Assembly: GCA_035631115.1 (NCBI GenBank)
Contig: DASQJJ010000074.1
Coordinates: 1 to 8,961, forward strand
Reading direction: 5' to 3'
Origin: DASQJJ01 sp035631115
GTDB taxonomy: Bacteria > Patescibacteriota > Microgenomatia > Levybacterales > UBA12049
Length of the DNA stretch: 8,961 nucleotides
Below are positions 1 to 6,936 of the stretch, in pieces. Under the pieces are notes generated by a model, which saw only the letters and a program-made list of their open reading frames with translations, ran no database searches and was not told where the DNA came from. The position numbers and the translations under genes are program-made. Numbering within the stretch: position 1 is the first letter of the stretch; each line of letters begins with the position of its first letter.

Positions 1-268
1 TTGGAAAATATCCTGCATAAGCCATGGTTACATAACGGACTGGGCAAATATGTCCATTAGACAAAATAAGTCTATCTCTATCTTCCCAGTCTGGATTTTT
101 TGGATCGTGGTTAAGAAGATGAAAATAGAATGCAGTAAAAATATCTGCCATTCCCAATGGCCCCGCAGAATGCCCAGATCCTGCTTCAATGAGCGTATCA
201 ATAATAGTCTCTCTAATTTTAACTGCTGTGTCTTCTAGCTGAAGAATTTCTTGATCTGTGATTGTCAT
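1..268 (-). CDS. Transketolase N-terminal subunit, partial (3' end beyond window)
   Basis: This is the first 89 residues of a thiamine-diphosphate transketolase of the pentose phosphate pathway, which moves two-carbon ketol units between sugar phosphates in the cytoplasm. Seen: an N-terminal helix leading into GSGHSAGPLG (about residues 31-40), the cofactor-region motif with its conserved His, then DRDRLILSNGH (about 63-73), the typical 'DR..LS.GH' block, and AGYFP where the window ends. The style resembles split transketolases in which N- and C-terminal halves are separate genes, but the cut prevents proof. The ATG overlaps the TGA of the upstream glycerate kinase as ATGA, which fixes the start and implies translational coupling. 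Identity is confident; split versus full length is not determinable here. Confidence 0.9.
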   Translation of the reverse strand, partial: MTITDQEILQLEDTAVKIRETIIDTLIEAGSGHSAGPLGMADIFTAFYFHLLNHDPKNPDWEDRDRLILSNGHICPVRYVTMAYAGYFP

Positions 269-1569
269 ATTTTTGCAACAATGAATAAATCTGATACATT
301 GGATTCTAACTTCCCTGTATCTATTCCATCCCCTTCTTTTTCAAAAAAGGTTGTACTATCATCATTATCCAAAAACGTTTGTATTTCAAGACCTAACTCT
401 TTTGCCTTCTCTACGGTCTTTATGTCTCCAATTGCACCTGCAAATGTTGTATTATCCCACCCATCACTTCCAAAAGAAGATATTATTTGCTTCTTCTGCA
501 TCGAAAGAAGTGAGGCCAAAACCAAGGTCTGATTGCGTCCACCTTTTCCATTTCCTGTTACGTGTACTGTTGTTTCTCCTCCAGCTAATAAAATTTCGTT
601 ATCTCTGGTCTCTGACAACAATACCTTTCCAATTTGCTTGGCATCTCCTTGCAATCTATCTGTAAGAATTGTTGCCTTGTACCCTAACTCTTTTGCCTTA
701 TCTCTCATTGCATCAAGCGCTGTTTTGTTGCTTACCATAATCATATTGTCTACATTTTTAAAATACTTTTCATCTGTTGGAGTTTCAATAAGATCTTCCT
801 CTGTTACTGACGTGAGTGAATATTTTTGTACTATCTCATGCACATGAGACTTCATGGTTGAATCCATAACCGTTGGCCCTGATGCAATAACTACCATGTC
901 GTTACCAGGAACATCCGAAAACATAAGTCCAACAATTCTTGCAGGGTATAATTTTTCCGCCAATCCTCCTCCTTTTACTTTAGATAAATGCTTTCGAACC
1001 ATATTCATCTCCGTTATATTTGCGCCAGAATTAAGAAGTTCTTTTCCTACCGCTTCGAGACGGGCAAGTGGAATAACAGGCGCTTCAAAAAGAGCAGATC
1101 CTCCACCACAGACAACGACAATGACCAAATCTTCTTCTGTTAAATTGGTAAGACTTTCCAAAACCTCTTCTGTAAAGGTTACGTTTGTTTGGCTTGGCAG
1201 TGGATGTGTACCTTTCGTATATTTTACCTTTTGAAATGATTCATCTACCAGGTCTATATCCCATCCTGCCGTAAGTCTTTCTCCTAAAACTTCTTCTATA
1301 AATTTACAAATACCACTAGATCCTTTCCCAAATCCAACAACAAAAACTCTCTTGTAGAGAGATAGATCGTATTGCTTATCTTGAATAGAAAGGAGTTGAC
1401 CTTCCAGCCGAAAGTGTGTCTGCATAATATTTTTGGGAATAATAGATGAAAAGGCTGTTTCTATAAGTTGTAGGACAACTTTGCGAGAATCTGACTGCGC
1501 AAGTGTGTCGAAATTTTTAATATATCCCACGTATTCAGTGTATGGGTTTTGTAAAGTTGAGTCAAGCAA
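265..1569 (-). CDS. Glycerate 2-kinase (DUF4147/MOFRL family)
   Basis: This 434-residue cytoplasmic kinase is expected to phosphorylate D-glycerate to 2-phosphoglycerate, feeding lower glycolysis. Seen: the N-terminal DUF4147 domain (about 27-260) with VGFGKGSSG (78-86), GTHPLP (120-125), CGGGSALFE (154-162), NMVRKHLS...KGGGLA (189-204), SDVPGND (218-224) and ASGPT (229-233). The C-terminal MOFRL domain (about 326-430) has GGETTVHV..NGKGGRNQ (330-347), GSDGWD (367-372) and NDDSTTFF (402-409). Length is normal for the family. The longest frame starts with TTG at 1569, inside the 3' end of the acyltransferase gene (8-base overlap), with no clear Shine-Dalgarno. Similarity begins near residue 27, so the real start must lie upstream of that; the exact codon is uncertain. 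The stop overlaps the transketolase ATG. Two family motifs are diverged: DNTTFAGA replaces the usual DGPTDAAGA-like stretch, and TGKLESNVSDL replaces the usual TGPTGTNV.DL. Confidence 0.93.
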   Translation of the reverse strand: MLDSTLQNPYTEYVGYIKNFDTLAQSDSRKVVLQLIETAFSSIIPKNIMQTHFRLEGQLLSIQDKQYDLSLYKRVFVVGFGKGSSGICKFIEEVLGERLTAGWDIDLVDESFQKVKYTKGTHPLPSQTNVTFTEEVLESLTNLTEEDLVIVVVCGGGSALFEAPVIPLARLEAVGKELLNSGANITEMNMVRKHLSKVKGGGLAEKLYPARIVGLMFSDVPGNDMVVIASGPTVMDSTMKSHVHEIVQKYSLTSVTEEDLIETPTDEKYFKNVDNMIMVSNKTALDAMRDKAKELGYKATILTDRLQGDAKQIGKVLLSETRDNEILLAGGETTVHVTGNGKGGRNQTLVLASLLSMQKKQIISSFGSDGWDNTTFAGAIGDIKTVEKAKELGLEIQTFLDNDDSTTFFEKEGDGIDTGKLESNVSDLFIVAKI

Positions 1570-3496
1570 AAAGAAGTATTATGGCTAAAAGTGCAAATGG
1601 CACAAGAAGAAGAAATGATAGACGTGCTGTGCTATTTGCAAAAAGTGTTACTAATTTACTTTGCAAAAGTTGTACGAGTGACGCAGGATGCCTGAGAATA
1701 CTTTTCTTATCCAATTGATAGACACTTTTTACACTCTGTGTATCTATAGTCACATAATCCTTAGAATCAATTGGACTAAGAGAAAAATCAACAACATATT
1801 CCTTCCCTTTTGAGTCGATAATTGTTGGGAAGCCAAATGGAAAATCATCATTTCTAAATTCGTCCAACACATATTTCGTAGAAAAAATTTGTTTTTGCGT
1901 AGACCTTTCTATAAGGCTAAATGTGAGAAGCGGCACTACTTTGGTATTAATTTTTAGTGGATGTGCAATACGAAGTGTCAGTATGCCCAAATTATTGTCC
2001 TGTGCAACAACTTGCAATTGTATATGTTGAAATTCGCGTGTTGAGAGTATTTTTTTGTCTGTGCGAGGAGTAGTAATTGTTACAGGGGAAGGAATAACTG
2101 CAGAGAAAAAATTATAGTTGGATTGGAATGCAAAAAAAATAGCAATGAGCGAGACACCTAATACACATCCCAATGCGATTTTTCCCCTTATTGTACTTGA
2201 TGTCCTCCTAATTACCTCTTTAATAACTTTTTTGTGAGTACTTAAAAAGTATGGTTTTTCTAAAAGCGTATACAAAAGAAATGCGATACCTACATCTATA
2301 GAAAAAGAGATAAAAATAAAAAGCATATTGCTAACGATATCTACCGATGGATAGAAAGCACTAACAATAGCAACAACTATAGCATGACTCAAGTAAATTG
2401 AATAACTAATAGTACCTAAGAAAACAAGTATTTTACTTCCAAGAAATTTTCCCAGAAGTGTTTTTTTATCCAATGCGCTTGCTACAAGAAGCGTAATAGG
2501 TATTGCAAAAAGAAGCCGTATCCAGGGTCCCAATCCACTCGATGTAATACTATTTAAAATATGAATACCTATAAGTACTGCAAATAGAAGCACTATGGGT
2601 ACATACGAAAGAATACCAGGCATTTTGTCCGATATCTTTTCAAAAACAGCTGCATAACGCTTGTATAAAAATGCCAAAGCAATTCCTGTTGCAAAATAAT
2701 AAAAAAGGCTAAATTGCAATGCGCTCAAGACAAGTATGTGATGAGAAAGCATATCTACTGCTGCAAGAAAAGGAATAAGTGAAAGAAGAAAAATAACTTT
2801 TACTATTTTTTTTCGAGGAAAAAGTAACCATACTATTGGCACAACAAGCAAAGGATATAACGCGTAAAAAAGAATTTCTGCAGCAAGACTCCAATAGACA
2901 CCATCAAGCATTGGTATGTAGTTGCCCAAAGGAAACGTAAGCGTTGCATTAACCAAGCCTATAAATCCATCTCGAAATGGTATAGGAAGCTGCTGGAAGA
3001 ATAATGGAGGCTTTCGCATTATCCAAAATACATATACGAGTCCGACACTTCCTTGCACCAACAAAAAAAAGAAAAAAAGTACTTTGGAAAAGAATTGACT
3101 GTTAATTCTTTTTACACTATATACCCATACAATATGGATAAATCCTGCAATGAAAAAGAGAATAAAAATATAAACAGACCAATGCAGTTGCGGAAAAAGA
3201 AAAAAGAAAAACATACATCCGCACATACTTAAAAAGAGAGGAAATATTCTTGTGTATCTTTTCTGTAAAAATTCCCATCCACTCACAGGACGTGGATAGA
3301 GATAGCTCATAAGAAATCCTGACAAAATAAAAAGAAATGACACTCCCGTAACACCACTGGAAAAAAGACCAATTCTGTCTAAAATAGGAAATTTCGCAAT
3401 AATATATTGTGGATTTATGTGATTTAAAAATACAAGAATTATTGCCAACCCTCGCAAGCCATCGAGAGCGGAAAGCCTCTGTACCTTTTTCTTCAT
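1562..3496 (-). CDS. Membrane acyltransferase (acyltransferase-3/OafA type) with extra C-terminal extracytoplasmic domain
   Basis: A 644-residue multi-pass membrane protein likely to O-acylate a cell-surface glycan or lipid. Seen: the acyltransferase-3 domain (about 8-420), opening with LDGLRGLAIILVFLNH (catalytic-type His26). It continues with FLFILSGFL, the KRYTRIFPLF arginine motif, some ten hydrophobic segments, an ISYSIYLSHA motif and a closing LEKPYF. A further membrane segment (about 440-459) leads to a soluble beta-rich-looking stretch (about 487-587) containing NNLG and FPFGFP, then a last membrane helix (about 624-643) ending at the C-terminus. That tail is not the SGNH esterase often fused to this family. 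The frame extends to a TTG at 3517, but ATG 3496 is preferred: the protein then begins just before the conserved motif, and an extended -10 lies 7 bases upstream. It is first in an operon with glycerate kinase and transketolase (8-base overlap). The acyl donor and acceptor are unknown. Confidence 0.88.
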   Translation of the reverse strand: MKKKVQRLSALDGLRGLAIILVFLNHINPQYIIAKFPILDRIGLFSSGVTGVSFLFILSGFLMSYLYPRPVSGWEFLQKRYTRIFPLFLSMCGCMFFFFLFPQLHWSVYIFILFFIAGFIHIVWVYSVKRINSQFFSKVLFFFFLLVQGSVGLVYVFWIMRKPPLFFQQLPIPFRDGFIGLVNATLTFPLGNYIPMLDGVYWSLAAEILFYALYPLLVVPIVWLLFPRKKIVKVIFLLSLIPFLAAVDMLSHHILVLSALQFSLFYYFATGIALAFLYKRYAAVFEKISDKMPGILSYVPIVLLFAVLIGIHILNSITSSGLGPWIRLLFAIPITLLVASALDKKTLLGKFLGSKILVFLGTISYSIYLSHAIVVAIVSAFYPSVDIVSNMLFIFISFSIDVGIAFLLYTLLEKPYFLSTHKKVIKEVIRRTSSTIRGKIALGCVLGVSLIAIFFAFQSNYNFFSAVIPSPVTITTPRTDKKILSTREFQHIQLQVVAQDNNLGILTLRIAHPLKINTKVVPLLTFSLIERSTQKQIFSTKYVLDEFRNDDFPFGFPTIIDSKGKEYVVDFSLSPIDSKDYVTIDTQSVKSVYQLDKKSILRHPASLVQLLQSKLVTLFANSTARLSFLLLVPFALLAIILLFA

Positions 3497-3503
3497 ACAT
3501 TCT

Positions 3504-3512
3504 TTTATAACA
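3504..3512 (-). promoter_or_regulatory. Extended -10 promoter for acyltransferase operon
   Basis: On the minus strand, TGTTATAAA (TGn + TATAAA) ends 7 bases before ATG 3496, predicting a one-base leader. No -35 match is seen at the right distance, which is tolerable for an extended -10. The intergenic stretch is AT-rich, so chance matches are possible. It supports ATG 3496 over the upstream TTG, since that TTG lies upstream of the predicted transcript start. Confidence 0.45.
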
Positions 3513-3547
3513 TACAAATATAATTCTATATACCCATCCAGAAGTTA

Positions 3548-3577
3548 TTGCATACATTCAATGTGTGTGACTATACT
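3548..3577 (+). promoter_or_regulatory. Promoter of MFS gene, predicted leaderless
   Basis: TTGCAT (3548-3553), an 18-base spacer and TATACT (3572-3577) form a sigma70-type promoter. The -10 ends 5 bases before ATG 3583, so transcription should begin at or within a base of the start codon. No Shine-Dalgarno is seen. Confidence 0.55.
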
Positions 3578-3582
3578 GAAAT

Positions 3583-4839
3583 ATGCTTTTCTTTGGCCAT
3601 ACTGTAAATTCTCTTCAGAAAATTACATTACATCAGCGAACCTTATTTACAGCGTGTCTTATGCTTTTTTTCTGGACTCTTTTTGATGGTACAGTCTCGT
3701 ATATTACGCCACTTAAAATTAGTCAGGCAGGATTTTCTGACACACTACTTGGACTTATTATTGGATTTTCCTCTATCGCTGGAGGTACTTTTGATTTTTT
3801 ACTGAGTAAATTTCTTACCAATACTCATTTTCGAAGAGTATATCTTCTTATGTTTGCTGTTTGCTTTATATATCCTCTTATTCTCTGGCAGGCAAAAGAG
3901 GTTTGGTTATTTTTAATTGCTATGGCCTTGTGGGGATTATATTACGACTTGGATAATTTTGCATCGTATGACTTTGTTGGCAGAAAATTTTCCGAGGAAG
4001 AACACTCATCGAGCTTTGGATTAATGAGTATTTTTAAAGAATTGGGATACACGATTTCTCCTCTTATTGCAGGGTTTGCCTTAGGTGCAGCAGCTATTGT
4101 TGATTGGAAGCCGATTCTTCTTATGTTTGTTTTTTTGACGATTTCTTTTTCTTTCTATGTATTACTTAAAAATATCACAGCAAAAGCAACGCATGACTAT
4201 ATGGAAAAAGTCACCTATAAACCGCTTAACTTTTTAAGAGAAATTTCTGTATGGAAAAAGGTGGGAAGCATTCTACTTCCTCCACTGGTTATTATAATGT
4301 TTTATAACGTCTTTGATAGTTTTTTCTGGACGCTAGGCCCTCTTCTTGCAGAAAGCTTTAAGCAACTACATCCATTCAATGGATTATTCCTGACTGCATA
4401 CACATTACCCTTTCTTATAACAGGATTTCTTGTTGGTATGGTAACCAAAAAGTTGGGAAAGAAACGGACAGCATTTTTAGGGTTTCTTGTTGGTTCTCTT
4501 ACTTTAAGTCTTTTTTATTTCTTACACTCTCCTCTTTTTATCCTTGGAGATATTCTTGTTGCATCATTTTTTGTAGGATTTACTATCCCTGCAATAAATG
4601 GTGCGTTTGCGGACTATATAAGTGAGTCTTCAGCTGTTGAAAGAGAAATTGAAGCATTGAGCGATTTTTTTACAAATGCAGGCTATGTAGTTGGACCTAT
4701 TCTTGCGGGATTTTTGGCAGACAGAGTTGGGGGCGCTGTGACTTTTTCTATTCTCGGAATCATTGGCGCTGTCGTTGCTGTAATACTGCTTATTGTGACT
4801 CCTAGAATTATAAATGTAAAGGTTAACCTACCGAGATAA
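3583..4839 (+). CDS. Major facilitator superfamily (MFS) transporter
   Basis: A 418-residue inner-membrane protein with about 12 hydrophobic segments in two six-helix halves, the usual MFS size and plan. Seen: a short cytoplasmic N-terminus; a central hydrophilic linker (about residues 190-225, rich in Lys); a motif-A-like loop in the second half (GFLVGMVTKKLGKKRTAF, about 284-301); and AGFLADRVGG near the last helices. The first-half motif A is poorly conserved. Substrate cannot be inferred. It is divergent from the acyltransferase operon, sharing an 86-base intergenic region, and its last 17 bases overlap the end of the convergent VOC gene. ATG 3583 is chosen because the -10 element sits directly before it; the first membrane segment starts about residue 20. 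Family confident, role unknown. Confidence 0.88.
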   Translation: MLFFGHTVNSLQKITLHQRTLFTACLMLFFWTLFDGTVSYITPLKISQAGFSDTLLGLIIGFSSIAGGTFDFLLSKFLTNTHFRRVYLLMFAVCFIYPLILWQAKEVWLFLIAMALWGLYYDLDNFASYDFVGRKFSEEEHSSSFGLMSIFKELGYTISPLIAGFALGAAAIVDWKPILLMFVFLTISFSFYVLLKNITAKATHDYMEKVTYKPLNFLREISVWKKVGSILLPPLVIIMFYNVFDSFFWTLGPLLAESFKQLHPFNGLFLTAYTLPFLITGFLVGMVTKKLGKKRTAFLGFLVGSLTLSLFYFLHSPLFILGDILVASFFVGFTIPAINGAFADYISESSAVEREIEALSDFFTNAGYVVGPILAGFLADRVGGAVTFSILGIIGAVVAVILLIVTPRIINVKVNLPR

Positions 4840-5224
4840 GCTGTACTAAATCCCAAAGATTTCCATACAAATCTTTAAATACAGCAACAGTCCCATATGG
4901 TGCGTCTTTTGGCTCTCTTACAAATTCTATACCTAAAGACACCATTTCGTTGTAATCTCTCCAAAAATTATCTGTGTTAAGAAACAAAAATACCCGTCCC
5001 CCGGTCTGGTTACCTATAAAATTTTCTTGTCCTGGCTTGGAAGGCTTTGCCAGAAGAAGCTGGGTGCCAGACGAGCCAGGAGGCGCCACCACAACCCATC
5101 TCTTCTTTTGCTCTGGCTGGTATGTATCTTCTATTAATGTAAAGTGAAGCTTTTTGGTGTAAAAATCAATTGCCTCGTCATAATCCCTAACGACAAGAGC
5201 AACATATGCGATAGATTGTTTCAT
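4823..5224 (-). CDS. VOC superfamily (glyoxalase/bleomycin resistance-like) protein
   Basis: A 133-residue cytoplasmic protein with two beta-alpha-beta-beta-beta modules typical of the vicinal oxygen chelate fold. Seen: ALVVRDYDEAIDFYTKKLHF (about 9-28) as the first module start, KRWVVVAPPG (41-50), and the closing TVAVFKDLYGNLWDLVQ (112-128), which matches the usual 'F.DPYGN.WDL.Q' C-terminal signature. The first-strand His that acts as metal ligand in glyoxalase I is absent, so glyoxalase activity should not be assumed; possible roles range from small-molecule binding to lyase or dioxygenase chemistry. Length is normal. ATG 5224 lies 6 bases after an extended -10, implying leaderless expression. 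It is divergent from a second VOC gene and overlaps the MFS gene tail-to-tail. Confidence 0.88.
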   Translation of the reverse strand: MKQSIAYVALVVRDYDEAIDFYTKKLHFTLIEDTYQPEQKKRWVVVAPPGSSGTQLLLAKPSKPGQENFIGNQTGGRVFLFLNTDNFWRDYNEMVSLGIEFVREPKDAPYGTVAVFKDLYGNLWDLVQLISVG

Positions 5225-5230
5225 GGAAAA

Positions 5231-5239
5231 ATTATACCA
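5231..5239 (-). promoter_or_regulatory. Extended -10 promoter of first VOC gene, predicted leaderless
   Basis: Minus-strand TGGTATAAT is a perfect TGn + TATAAT, ending 6 bases before ATG 5224, so the +1 should be the A of the start codon. No good -35 is seen. Confidence 0.6.
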
Positions 5240-5252
5240 GATGTGTATTGAT

Positions 5253-5280
5253 TTGATTTTTATAAAATATTTGTTATACT
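5253..5280 (+). promoter_or_regulatory. Promoter of second VOC gene, predicted leaderless
   Basis: TTGATT (5253-5258), a 16-base spacer and TATACT (5275-5280) are followed by six T's and ATG 5287. The predicted +1 coincides with the start codon. It lies back-to-back with the promoter of the divergent VOC gene in a 62-base intergenic region. Confidence 0.6.
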
Positions 5281-5286
5281 TTTTTT

Positions 5287-5709
5287 ATGACAAAGATGGA
5301 TCCTGTTGTACACTTCGAAATGCCTGCAAAAGATAAAAAAAGAGTCTCTGAATTTTATTCAAAGGTATTTGGATGGCAGATGCAACAACTTGGAAGTGAA
5401 ATGGGAAGTTATCTTTTAGCAAATACCACAGAGGTTGACGAAAATAGAATGCCAAAACAACCCGGTGCAATTAATGGAGGGTTTTTTGACTTTCAAAATA
5501 AGGAAGGATTTAATGTGCCCCACTTAATAATTTCTGTTGATAATTTGGAGGAATCAATGAAAAAAGTAGAAGAAGCAGGAGGAAAAGTAATTGGTGGTGC
5601 GTCTGGTCCTGGAAAGATTGATGACATACCAGGAATTGGTCGTTACGTATCTTTTGATGATTCCGAAGGCAATCATGTGGGCATGCTCCAACCTTCTTCC
5701 AGAGAATAA
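5287..5709 (+). CDS. VOC superfamily protein (glyoxalase-like)
   Basis: A 140-residue cytoplasmic protein of the vicinal oxygen chelate superfamily, of a different subgroup from its divergent neighbour. Seen: PVVHFEMPAKDKKRVSEFY (6-24), where a His on the first strand (His9) is in the usual metal-ligand position; VFGWQMQQLG (27-36); PGAINGGFF (59-67); VPHLIISVDNLEESMKKVEEAGGKV in two blocks (77-101); and a final SFDDSEGNHVGMLQP (122-136). This pattern is that of widespread uncharacterised 'VOC family' proteins of about 120-140 residues. Substrate unknown; a detoxification role is only a guess. The start is ATG 5287, directly after a -10 element with no Shine-Dalgarno. It converges on the GtrA gene, with six bases between stop codons. 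Confidence 0.88.
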   Translation: MTKMDPVVHFEMPAKDKKRVSEFYSKVFGWQMQQLGSEMGSYLLANTTEVDENRMPKQPGAINGGFFDFQNKEGFNVPHLIISVDNLEESMKKVEEAGGKVIGGASGPGKIDDIPGIGRYVSFDDSEGNHVGMLQPSSRE

Positions 5710-5725
5710 AGTAGCTTAACTCTCT
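5701..5725. terminator. Possible bidirectional hairpin between convergent genes
   Basis: Arms 5701-5711 and 5715-5725 pair at about 9 of 11 positions around a 3-base TAG loop. The structure spans both stop codons of the convergent VOC and GtrA genes. A short T-run follows on the plus strand (TTT). The stem is AT-rich with two internal mismatches, and there is no long U-tract, so terminator function is uncertain. Confidence 0.3.
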
Positions 5726-6225
5726 TTAAATGCCCAGAGTTTGTAGAAGGTAAAATCCCAGATAAGAATTGTAAATACACTTAATGCAAATGCAACGGTC
5801 TTAATAACTATTGGCAGCGTAATTGTATGTGGCAACAACCCTACGACCCCTATTGCCTGTCCCGCGTGAAACCAAAATGTCCCAAATGCCTGACCAGGAG
5901 CTGTTGCGGTGAAAAGCCACACAACACTTGGTTGAATTCCCCAAACAGAAATGAGTGTTGCAACCAAAAATTTTGGTCCTGATTTGGCAATTTTTACTTT
6001 ACTGTGGAATGTCCATCTTCTATTCCAATAAAAGCTATTACACATTGCCACAGACCCGGAGAGGTACTTAACCAAAAAGACCTTATCCAGAGGTACCGAA
6101 AATAGTAGTGCCAATACAGTATAAAGGGTAAAATCAATAATAGCGTTGGAGAGACCAACCAAACCAAACTTAGCACTTTGTCCAAGAATTCTTTCTCCAG
6201 ACTTTTTTTGTTTTTGGGCAGCCAT
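5716..6225 (-). CDS. GtrA family membrane protein
   Basis: A 169-residue integral membrane protein with four hydrophobic segments (about 18-40, 48-66, 84-106, 136-162). GtrA-like proteins are linked to translocation of polyprenyl-phosphate sugars or other cell-surface polysaccharide precursors. Seen: KFGLVGLSNAIIDF (19-32) in the first helix, the hallmark NSFYWNRRWTF (63-73) after the second, and a family-typical end with F.FYKLWAF (158-166). The frame extends to GTG 6237, but that codon overlaps the last base of the -10 element (TATAAG), so ATG 6225, giving a predicted 5-base leader, is preferred. A polysaccharide role would fit the surface acyltransferase elsewhere in the window, though they are not in one operon. 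The third-to-fourth helix loop is longer than usual. Confidence 0.85.
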   Translation of the reverse strand: MAAQKQKKSGERILGQSAKFGLVGLSNAIIDFTLYTVLALLFSVPLDKVFLVKYLSGSVAMCNSFYWNRRWTFHSKVKIAKSGPKFLVATLISVWGIQPSVVWLFTATAPGQAFGTFWFHAGQAIGVVGLLPHTITLPIVIKTVAFALSVFTILIWDFTFYKLWAFKES

Positions 6226-6236
6226 ATATAATCTCA

Positions 6237-6266
6237 CTTATAACCGTATCAACTTTATTTGTGCAA
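6237..6266 (-). promoter_or_regulatory. Promoter of GtrA gene
   Basis: On the minus strand TTGCAC (6266-6261), an 18-base spacer and TATAAG (6242-6237) form a sigma70-like promoter. Predicted +1 is near 6230, leaving about 5 bases before ATG 6225. This argues against the GTG at 6237 as start. Confidence 0.5.
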
Positions 6267-6278
6267 TGCAATAAGAAT

Positions 6279-6887
6279 CTATTGTGCTTTAAGAGGACTT
6301 GAAGATTGGTAGGTTGCTATTACTACTCCTTTTGAGGTAATTTTTGTATCCACTACTTTGAAGTGTTGAGGAAGAGTACCATCTGCAAATAATTTCTTGC
6401 CAGTTCCAATGGTAATGGGATACGTCAAAATATTCATTATATCTATAAGGTTGTGTTGAAGAAGCGTTTGGATAAGATTGCTACTACCCCATACCCACAA
6501 GTCAGGACCTTTTAATTGCTTAAGCTTTTTTAGCTCTTTTACCACATCTCCTGTAACAATGTGGGAATTATTCCAAGAGGTTTTAAAAGGTTTATGGGTA
6601 ACGACGTATTTTTTTGTACTGTTAAATGGTGTGGCAACATTTTCAATTTCTGGATGATTGGGCCAATACGCAGCAAAAATATCGTAGGTACGCTTTCCTA
6701 AAAGCAGCTCAAAGGGAGTATTCATGTATGTTTCTAGGGTCTTCTCGGCTACTTCATCTCCCTCAAAATCTTTATTAAATTGCCACCCTCCATATTTAAA
6801 ACCTCCTTCTGTATCTTCTTTGGACCCACCCGGAGCTTGCATAACACCATCAAGAGTAACGAATGTCGTTGTAACTATTTTCCTCAT
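6279..6887 (-). CDS. Dihydrofolate reductase / RibD C-terminal-like family protein
   Basis: A 202-residue cytoplasmic protein of the RibD-C/DHFR-like fold (YwjB/YyaP-type 'dihydrofolate reductase family'), presumably an NAD(P)H-dependent reductase of unknown substrate. Seen: an N-terminal strand with TTFVTLDGVMQAPGG (7-21), a family hallmark; LLLGKRTYDIFAAYWP (61-76); KYVVTHKP (93-100); DLWVWGSSNLIQTLL (129-143), the dinucleotide-binding glycine/serine region; and YPITIGTGKKLF (156-167). Length is normal. Homologues are not true folate-pathway DHFRs, so no gene symbol is given. ATG 6887 follows a TAAAAT -10 element by 7 bases and lacks a Shine-Dalgarno. It lies upstream of GtrA on the same strand, but GtrA has its own apparent promoter. 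Confidence 0.87.
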   Translation of the reverse strand: MRKIVTTTFVTLDGVMQAPGGSKEDTEGGFKYGGWQFNKDFEGDEVAEKTLETYMNTPFELLLGKRTYDIFAAYWPNHPEIENVATPFNSTKKYVVTHKPFKTSWNNSHIVTGDVVKELKKLKQLKGPDLWVWGSSNLIQTLLQHNLIDIMNILTYPITIGTGKKLFADGTLPQHFKVVDTKITSKGVVIATYQSSSPLKAQ

Positions 6888-6894
6888 TACAATA

Positions 6895-6923
6895 ATTTTA
6901 CCACATAGCTACTATATTGAAAA
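6895..6923 (-). promoter_or_regulatory. Promoter of DHFR-like gene, near-leaderless
   Basis: On the minus strand TTTTCA (6923-6918), a 17-base spacer and TAAAAT (6900-6895) preceded by TGG form an extended -10 promoter. The predicted leader is one base before ATG 6887. Confidence 0.55.
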
Positions 6924-6936
6924 TAAAAGAATGTAA

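Noticed and set aside
854..1234. Plus-strand open frame of 126 codons
   Set aside because: It lies wholly antisense to the well-supported glycerate kinase and has no domain signature.
3117..3557. Long alternative minus-strand frame opposite the acyltransferase frame
   Set aside because: It is an out-of-frame shadow of the acyltransferase 5' end, with Cys/Phe/Tyr-rich composition and no recognisable motif.
4820..4829. AGGTTAACCT palindrome as a terminator hairpin or operator
   Set aside because: The palindrome has no loop, so it cannot form a normal hairpin, and it sits within coding ends rather than a promoter.
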